Source: JBAYDV01 sp041672845 (lineage in GTDB: Bacteria > Bacteroidota > Bacteroidia > Bacteroidales > UBA932). From it: DNA of 64,000 nucleotides. Below are positions 60,093 to 64,000 of the stretch, piece by piece (the first letter of the stretch is position 1; each line of letters starts with the position of its first letter). The stretch spans positions 310,001 to 374,000 of the forward strand of contig JBAYYV010000001.1 of the NCBI GenBank assembly GCA_041672845.1, given 5' to 3'. Under the pieces are notes generated by a model. It was not told where the DNA came from. It saw nothing but the letters and a program-made list of their open reading frames with translations, and made no database searches. Made by a program: the position numbers and the translations under genes.

Positions 60093-61232
60093 TTATGAAA
60101 GTATTCTAATAGGCATTAGAATAGAACTATATAGTTCATCATCGTCTAATCCATCTTTAGGTAAAATAAGACAAGCTCTAGTAGGATCAGCTAATGCTAT
60201 AGAAATCTCTTCTGAATCCATATTGGATAATAATTCTACTAAGAATTGAGATTTGAATCCTATTTCTATTTCAGAACCTACATAATTACAGTCTAAATCT
60301 TCATGTGAAGAAAGAGAATAACTCAAGTCCTGAGCAGAAATTACAAGTTTATTTAAAGATAGAGAGAATTTAATTTGACTTGAAGCAGGGTTTCCACAAA
60401 TAGATACTCTTTTCGAAGCATTTAGTAACTGCAAACGATTAATAGTAAGAATATTAGGGTTATTCTGAGGGATTACAGAACGATAAGCAGGATATTTGCC
60501 TACTACTAAGCTACAAACCATAGTTTTACCTGCAAAAGTGAAATATGCATGATTTACATCATATTTGATATTGATGATAGTATCAGATTTAGCTAATTCA
60601 GATCTTAAAATAGATGCTGGTTTTTTAGGTAAAATAAAAGAAGTTTTTTCTGAATGAATTACATTCGTTCTAGTGTAACACACTAATTTATGAGAATCAG
60701 AAGCTACGAAAGAAGTACCTTCAGGCGTAATATCGAAGAAAATACCATTCATTACTGGTCTTAATTCTTCTTCAGCAGTAGCAAATAAAGTAGTATTAAT
60801 ACCTTTTAATAATGTTTCTGCTTTAATATCTAAATTAAGATTAATATCATTTAAAGTAGGTAGTTCAGGGAAATCATCTGCATCGAAGCATGGAAGCTGT
60901 AATTCTCCGTTAAACCAACTAATTTTTAAGGATTTAGTATTCTTATTGGTAGTGAAATTTAAAGGTAATTCTGGGAATTCTTTCATAGAATCAGTCAGAA
61001 GTTTTGCTGGTACTGCGATTTTTCCATCCTCCTGCACTTTATCTAATGGGACTAATGTAATTAATGTCATATCTGAATCAGAAGCTGTCATTTTCAACGT
61101 GTTCTGATCTTCTATCTCGAATAATATATTATCGAGAATAGGAATAACAGAACCTTTTGAGTTTGAAGACACTACCTTAGACATGGATAATAACCCTTTT
61201 AAAAGTTCTGAACTTGAAACTGTAAATATCAT
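60093..61232 (-). CDS. dnaN: DNA polymerase III beta sliding clamp
   Basis: This 379-residue protein forms the dimeric ring that holds the replicase on DNA. It has MIFTVSSSELLKGLLSMSKVV at the start, the three-fold clamp layout with ATAEEELRPVMNGIFFDITP and FVASDSHKLVCY in domain 2, and ends with LILPKDGLDDDELYSSILMP near the hydrophobic cleft. Length is normal. It is the first gene of a unit with the exonuclease and the 58705 gene. Confidence 0.96.
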   Translation of the reverse strand: MIFTVSSSELLKGLLSMSKVVSSNSKGSVIPILDNILFEIEDQNTLKMTASDSDMTLITLVPLDKVQEDGKIAVPAKLLTDSMKEFPELPLNFTTNKNTKSLKISWFNGELQLPCFDADDFPELPTLNDINLNLDIKAETLLKGINTTLFATAEEELRPVMNGIFFDITPEGTSFVASDSHKLVCYTRTNVIHSEKTSFILPKKPASILRSELAKSDTIINIKYDVNHAYFTFAGKTMVCSLVVGKYPAYRSVIPQNNPNILTINRLQLLNASKRVSICGNPASSQIKFSLSLNKLVISAQDLSYSLSSHEDLDCNYVGSEIEIGFKSQFLVELLSNMDSEEISIALADPTRACLILPKDGLDDDELYSSILMPIRILS

Positions 61233-61262
61233 AATTCTTGTTTTAATTATACTTAATAATTA

Positions 61263-61270
61263 CAAATATA
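61263..61270 (-). promoter_or_regulatory. Promoter -7 box for dnaN
   Basis: The minus strand reads TATATTTG, 30 bases before the ATG at 61232. No -33 TTG is clear. Confidence 0.45.
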
Positions 61271-61360
61271 ATAATTTTTTGGCATATAATTTGAGTTTTT
61301 ATAGGTAATAATATTTTTAAAAATAGAGTATAAATAAGAACATTAAAGTTAGTTATTTAA

Positions 61361-61595
61361 ATAGATGCAGTCATTAATCCAAATAATCTAAGAGTCTATG
61401 GTAGAGTGAAAAGAGCATTATTAGGAATAACTCTGACAAATATTTCTAAAAAATTAAAGAAATAAAAGAAACTTTCTACTTTAAAAGGCGTATAACATAG
61501 TAGGTATAGAAATAAACTCAGCTGCTGATAAATCTGAAATTATGATATGAGATGTTCTAAATTCTATACTGAAGTGAAAAATATATTATCTAAAT
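61361..61595 (+). pseudogene. Possible decayed coding fragment between dnaN and rpoD
   Basis: From 61361 one frame reads IDAVINPNNLRVYGRVKRAL and on to LKK before a stop. A second frame, shifted by one base near 61490, reads NIVGIEINSAADKSEIMI, then a TGA, then DVLNSILK. These segments look like protein, not random AT-rich DNA, and together suggest a gene broken by frameshift and stops. I cannot name the family. The rest of the 61233-61601 gap shows only the dnaN promoter. Confidence 0.4.
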
Positions 61596-61601
61596 TAGTG
61601 T

Positions 61602-62462
61602 ATGAGACAATTAAAGATTACAAAATCTATTACTAATAGGGAGAGTGCCTCTCTAGACAAGTATCTTCAAGAAATCGGTAGAGAAGAACTGATTACAGTA
61701 GAAGATGAAGTCGAATTAGCACAACGAATTAAAAAAGGTGATCAAGAGGCACTAGAGAAACTTACCAAAGCAAATCTTAGATTTGTCGTATCAGTAGCTA
61801 AACAGTATCAAAATCAAGGTTTAAGTTTACCTGACTTAATTAACGAAGGGAACTTGGGTCTAATAAAGGCTGCTGAAAAATTTGATGAAACCAGAGGTTT
61901 TAAGTTCATTTCTTATGCTGTATGGTGGATTAGACAATCTATTTTACAGGCTCTAGCTGAACAGTCTAGAATCGTTAGATTGCCATTAAATCAGGTAGGC
62001 TCTTTAAATAAGATTAATAAAGCTTTATCTAAGTTTGAACAGGAAAATGAAAGAATGCCTTCAGCTGATGAGTTATCTGAAATACTAGAAATTCCTAGAG
62101 AAAAAATCGCTGATACTTTAAGAGTTTCTGGTAGACATGTATCTGTAGATGCTCCTTTCGTTGATGGAGAAGATAATAACCTCTTAGATGTAATGGCTAA
62201 TCCTGATTCACCGAGTGCTGATAAAGGATTGGTAAATGAATCTCTTAATAAAGAAATAGAAAGAGCTTTATCTACTTTAACCGAAAGAGAAAGAGATATC
62301 GTTAAAGATTTCTTTGGAATAGGTACTCAAGAAATGACTCTTGAAGAAATAGGCGAGAAATTTGAGTTAACTAGAGAAAGAGTTAGACAGATTAAAGAAA
62401 AAGCTATTAGAAGATTAAGACATTCTAATAGAAGTAAATTACTAAAAAGTTATTTAGGATAG
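61602..62462 (+). CDS. rpoD: Primary RNA polymerase sigma factor, RpoD type
   Basis: This 286-residue sigma-70 protein has the short form of Bacteroidota primary sigma factors, without region 1.1. DKYLQEIGREELITVEDEVE (region 1.2), KANLRFVVSVAKQYQNQGLS and LPDLINEGNLGLIKAAEKFD (region 2), FISYAVWWIRQSILQALAEQ (2.4), the region 3 segment MPSADELSEILEIPREKI, and LTLEEIGEKFELTRERVRQI-like region 4 (here starting MTLEEIGEKF) are all present. It is the factor expected to read the TAnnTTTG promoters in this window. Confidence 0.96.
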   Translation: MRQLKITKSITNRESASLDKYLQEIGREELITVEDEVELAQRIKKGDQEALEKLTKANLRFVVSVAKQYQNQGLSLPDLINEGNLGLIKAAEKFDETRGFKFISYAVWWIRQSILQALAEQSRIVRLPLNQVGSLNKINKALSKFEQENERMPSADELSEILEIPREKIADTLRVSGRHVSVDAPFVDGEDNNLLDVMANPDSPSADKGLVNESLNKEIERALSTLTERERDIVKDFFGIGTQEMTLEEIGEKFELTRERVRQIKEKAIRRLRHSNRSKLLKSYLG

Positions 62463-62504
62463 AAAATATAAAACATTTCCGAAATAAACTATAAAAATAT
62501 ACTT

Positions 62505-64000
62505 ATGAAAAAAATTATCTTATCCTTATTAATGGTTGGAACATTATTTATGTTAACAAGTTGTAATAAAAACCCATTGTTAGTGGAGTGGAATACTCCT
62601 TACGGAATTCCTCCATTTGAACAAGTTAAAGTAGAGAATTATATGCCAGCTTTTACTGAAGCATTAGCTGAGCATGATAATGAAATAAAAGCTATTGTAA
62701 ATAGTAAAGAAGAAGCTACTTTTGAGAATACTGTGGAAGCTTTAGAGTTTTCAGGTGATTTATTAAGTAGAGTATCTTCTGTATTTTATTCTAATCAAGG
62801 AGTAAATAGTTCTGATGCTATTATGAAAATAGCTACTAAATTATCTCCTATGATTAGTACTCATTATAATGATATTAATTTTAATGAGAAACTTTTTCAG
62901 AGAATTAAAACGGTTTACAATAAACGCAAGGATTTTAATTTAGATGCTCAGCAAATGAGATTAACTGAAGAAACTTATAAAAATTTCGTTCGTTCAGGTA
63001 TTGATCTTCCTACTGATAAAAAAGCTGAATTAAAACTTATCAATTCTAAACTTTCGGCATTACAGTTAGAATTCGAACAACATTTATTAAAAGAAACTGC
63101 TAATTATAAATTAGTTATCTCTGACGAAAAAGATTTAGCTGGATTAAGTGAAGCTCAGATAGCTGAAGCTGCTAATAGAGCTAAAGCTGCTGGAGAAGAA
63201 GGCAAATGGTATTTTGGCCTAGATAATCCGAGTATTATGCCTTTCCTAGAATCTTCTGCTATTAGAAAATATCGTATTGAAATTCTCAATGCTTACTTAA
63301 ATAGAGGAAATAATGATGATGAAAATGATAATAAAGAAATAGTTAAACAATTAGTAGATTTAAGAATCCAAAAGGCTCATATTTTAGGATATGAAAACTA
63401 TGCTTCTTATGTACTAGAAGATAGAATGGCTAAAAATTCTAAAAATGTATATAATTTATTAGATGAAATATGGACTCCTGCTCTTAAAGTAGCTAAAGAA
63501 GAATTAAAAGATATAACTAAGGCTGCTCGTAAAGATGGTATGACAGATAAAATTCAAGCTGCTGATTGGAGATATTATTTTGCTAAAGCCAAAGCTGCTA
63601 AATATAATCTTTCAGAAGAAGAAATGAAGCCTTATTTTAAACTAGAAAATGTTAGGAAAGGTATTTTTTATGTAGCTAATAAATTATATGGTCTTACTTT
63701 TACAAAATTAGAGAATGTTCCACTTCCTAATCCAGAGGCTGTTTCCTATGATGTTACAGATATAGATGGAAATCATATAGGGGTATTCTTTATGGATATG
63801 TTTGCAAGACCTGGTCATAAAAATGGCGGAGCTTGGTGTAGTGCATATCGTGAAGCTTATTATAAAGGTAGTAAGAGAATAGCTCCTTTGGTAAATATAG
63901 TAGGGAATTTCTCAAGGCCTATAGGCGATAAACCTGCCCTTCTTACTGCAGATGAAACAGAAACCATGTTCCATGAATTTGGACATGCTCTTCAAGGATT
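62505..64000 (+). CDS. M3-family zinc metallopeptidase (peptidyl-dipeptidase Dcp type), partial
   Basis: The gene runs off the right edge after about 498 codons; the family is usually near 690-710 residues. It starts with a lipoprotein-type signal peptide (MKKIILSLLMVGTLFMLTSC), then NPLLVEWNTPYGIPPFEQVK, typical of Dcp. Near the window end ETMFHEFGHALQG carries the HExxH zinc motif. It probably cleaves dipeptides or small peptides in the envelope. It lies 42 bases after rpoD. Confidence 0.92.
   Translation, partial: MKKIILSLLMVGTLFMLTSCNKNPLLVEWNTPYGIPPFEQVKVENYMPAFTEALAEHDNEIKAIVNSKEEATFENTVEALEFSGDLLSRVSSVFYSNQGVNSSDAIMKIATKLSPMISTHYNDINFNEKLFQRIKTVYNKRKDFNLDAQQMRLTEETYKNFVRSGIDLPTDKKAELKLINSKLSALQLEFEQHLLKETANYKLVISDEKDLAGLSEAQIAEAANRAKAAGEEGKWYFGLDNPSIMPFLESSAIRKYRIEILNAYLNRGNNDDENDNKEIVKQLVDLRIQKAHILGYENYASYVLEDRMAKNSKNVYNLLDEIWTPALKVAKEELKDITKAARKDGMTDKIQAADWRYYFAKAKAAKYNLSEEEMKPYFKLENVRKGIFYVANKLYGLTFTKLENVPLPNPEAVSYDVTDIDGNHIGVFFMDMFARPGHKNGGAWCSAYREAYYKGSKRIAPLVNIVGNFSRPIGDKPALLTADETETMFHEFGHALQG

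Noticed and set aside
61361..61460. Resemblance of the fragment before rpoD to the LLGITKAS motif of RpoC
   Set aside because: Only about five residues agree, and the following conserved RpoC block is absent.
1..64000. CRISPR array, transposase, integrase or prophage genes
   Set aside because: No regularly spaced repeats and no such proteins were seen; the only large repeats are those of the surface-protein island.

Overview
The window looks like chromosomal DNA from an AT-rich Bacteroidales-type bacterium (phylum Bacteroidota). The signs are: Bacteroidota promoter -7 boxes (TAnnTTTG) in front of many genes; almost no Shine-Dalgarno sequences; fimbrillin-like (Mfa-like) lipoproteins and Fibrobacter-type paralogous (FISUMP) domains; AddAB-type recombination nucleases; a FeoA-FeoB fusion; TIGR02757 and DUF5723 family genes; and a short RpoD-type sigma factor without region 1.1. 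By eye the backbone is near 30% G+C. The species cannot be named from this sequence alone.

Layout. 1-7987: end of gpsA, then pgi, addB and addA. 7903-13536: an accessory island with three surface lipoprotein genes, bracketed by a duplicated piece of the chromosome (end of addA to start of a lipoprotein gene). 13439-16647: a two-gene envelope unit. 16788-20520: MaoC-like, PhnP-like, RsmI-like, folB and mtaB. 20523-31912: tamB divergent from tsaD, an FAD enzyme, slyD, tldE/tldD, and a zeta-toxin-like gene with a 51-residue partner. 32011-40148: TIGR02757, YitT-like, rpsA, rnz, a secreted unknown, mltG and a GH73/LysM protein. 40224-49668: cdd, an AlkD-like gene, the SRP RNA divergent from mnmA, an envelope protein, a CPA2 antiporter and a UvrA-like ATPase that abuts a decayed menA. 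50081-58663: a radical SAM protein, a BPL_N/C69 fusion, feoAB, alkaline phosphatase, tRNA-Thr and an HI0933-type flavoprotein. 58705-64000: a possible FAH-like gene, a DnaQ-like exonuclease, dnaN, a decayed fragment, rpoD and an M3 peptidase cut by the window end.

The most interesting system is in the island. Two lipoproteins (9283-11088 and 11171-13069) end in FISUMP domains whose last 65 codons differ mostly at first and second positions of codons ending in C or T, followed by an identical 3' block and a small G/C hairpin. This is what adenine-directed mutagenesis by a diversity-generating retroelement (DGR) leaves behind. No reverse transcriptase or template repeat is visible in the window, so if this reading is right the targets are diversified in trans. 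The gene at 11171 looks like a chimera of its two upstream neighbours, and the flanking direct repeats suggest that the island came in by single-crossover integration or by duplication with insertion.

Other points of note are a menA pseudogene that reads in frame into the UvrA-like gene, a TamB whose membrane anchor begins upstream of any standard start codon, several promoters only a few bases from the start codon (very short or absent leaders), and a tRNA-Thr with a mismatch in its T stem. I saw no transposases, prophage genes or CRISPR arrays.
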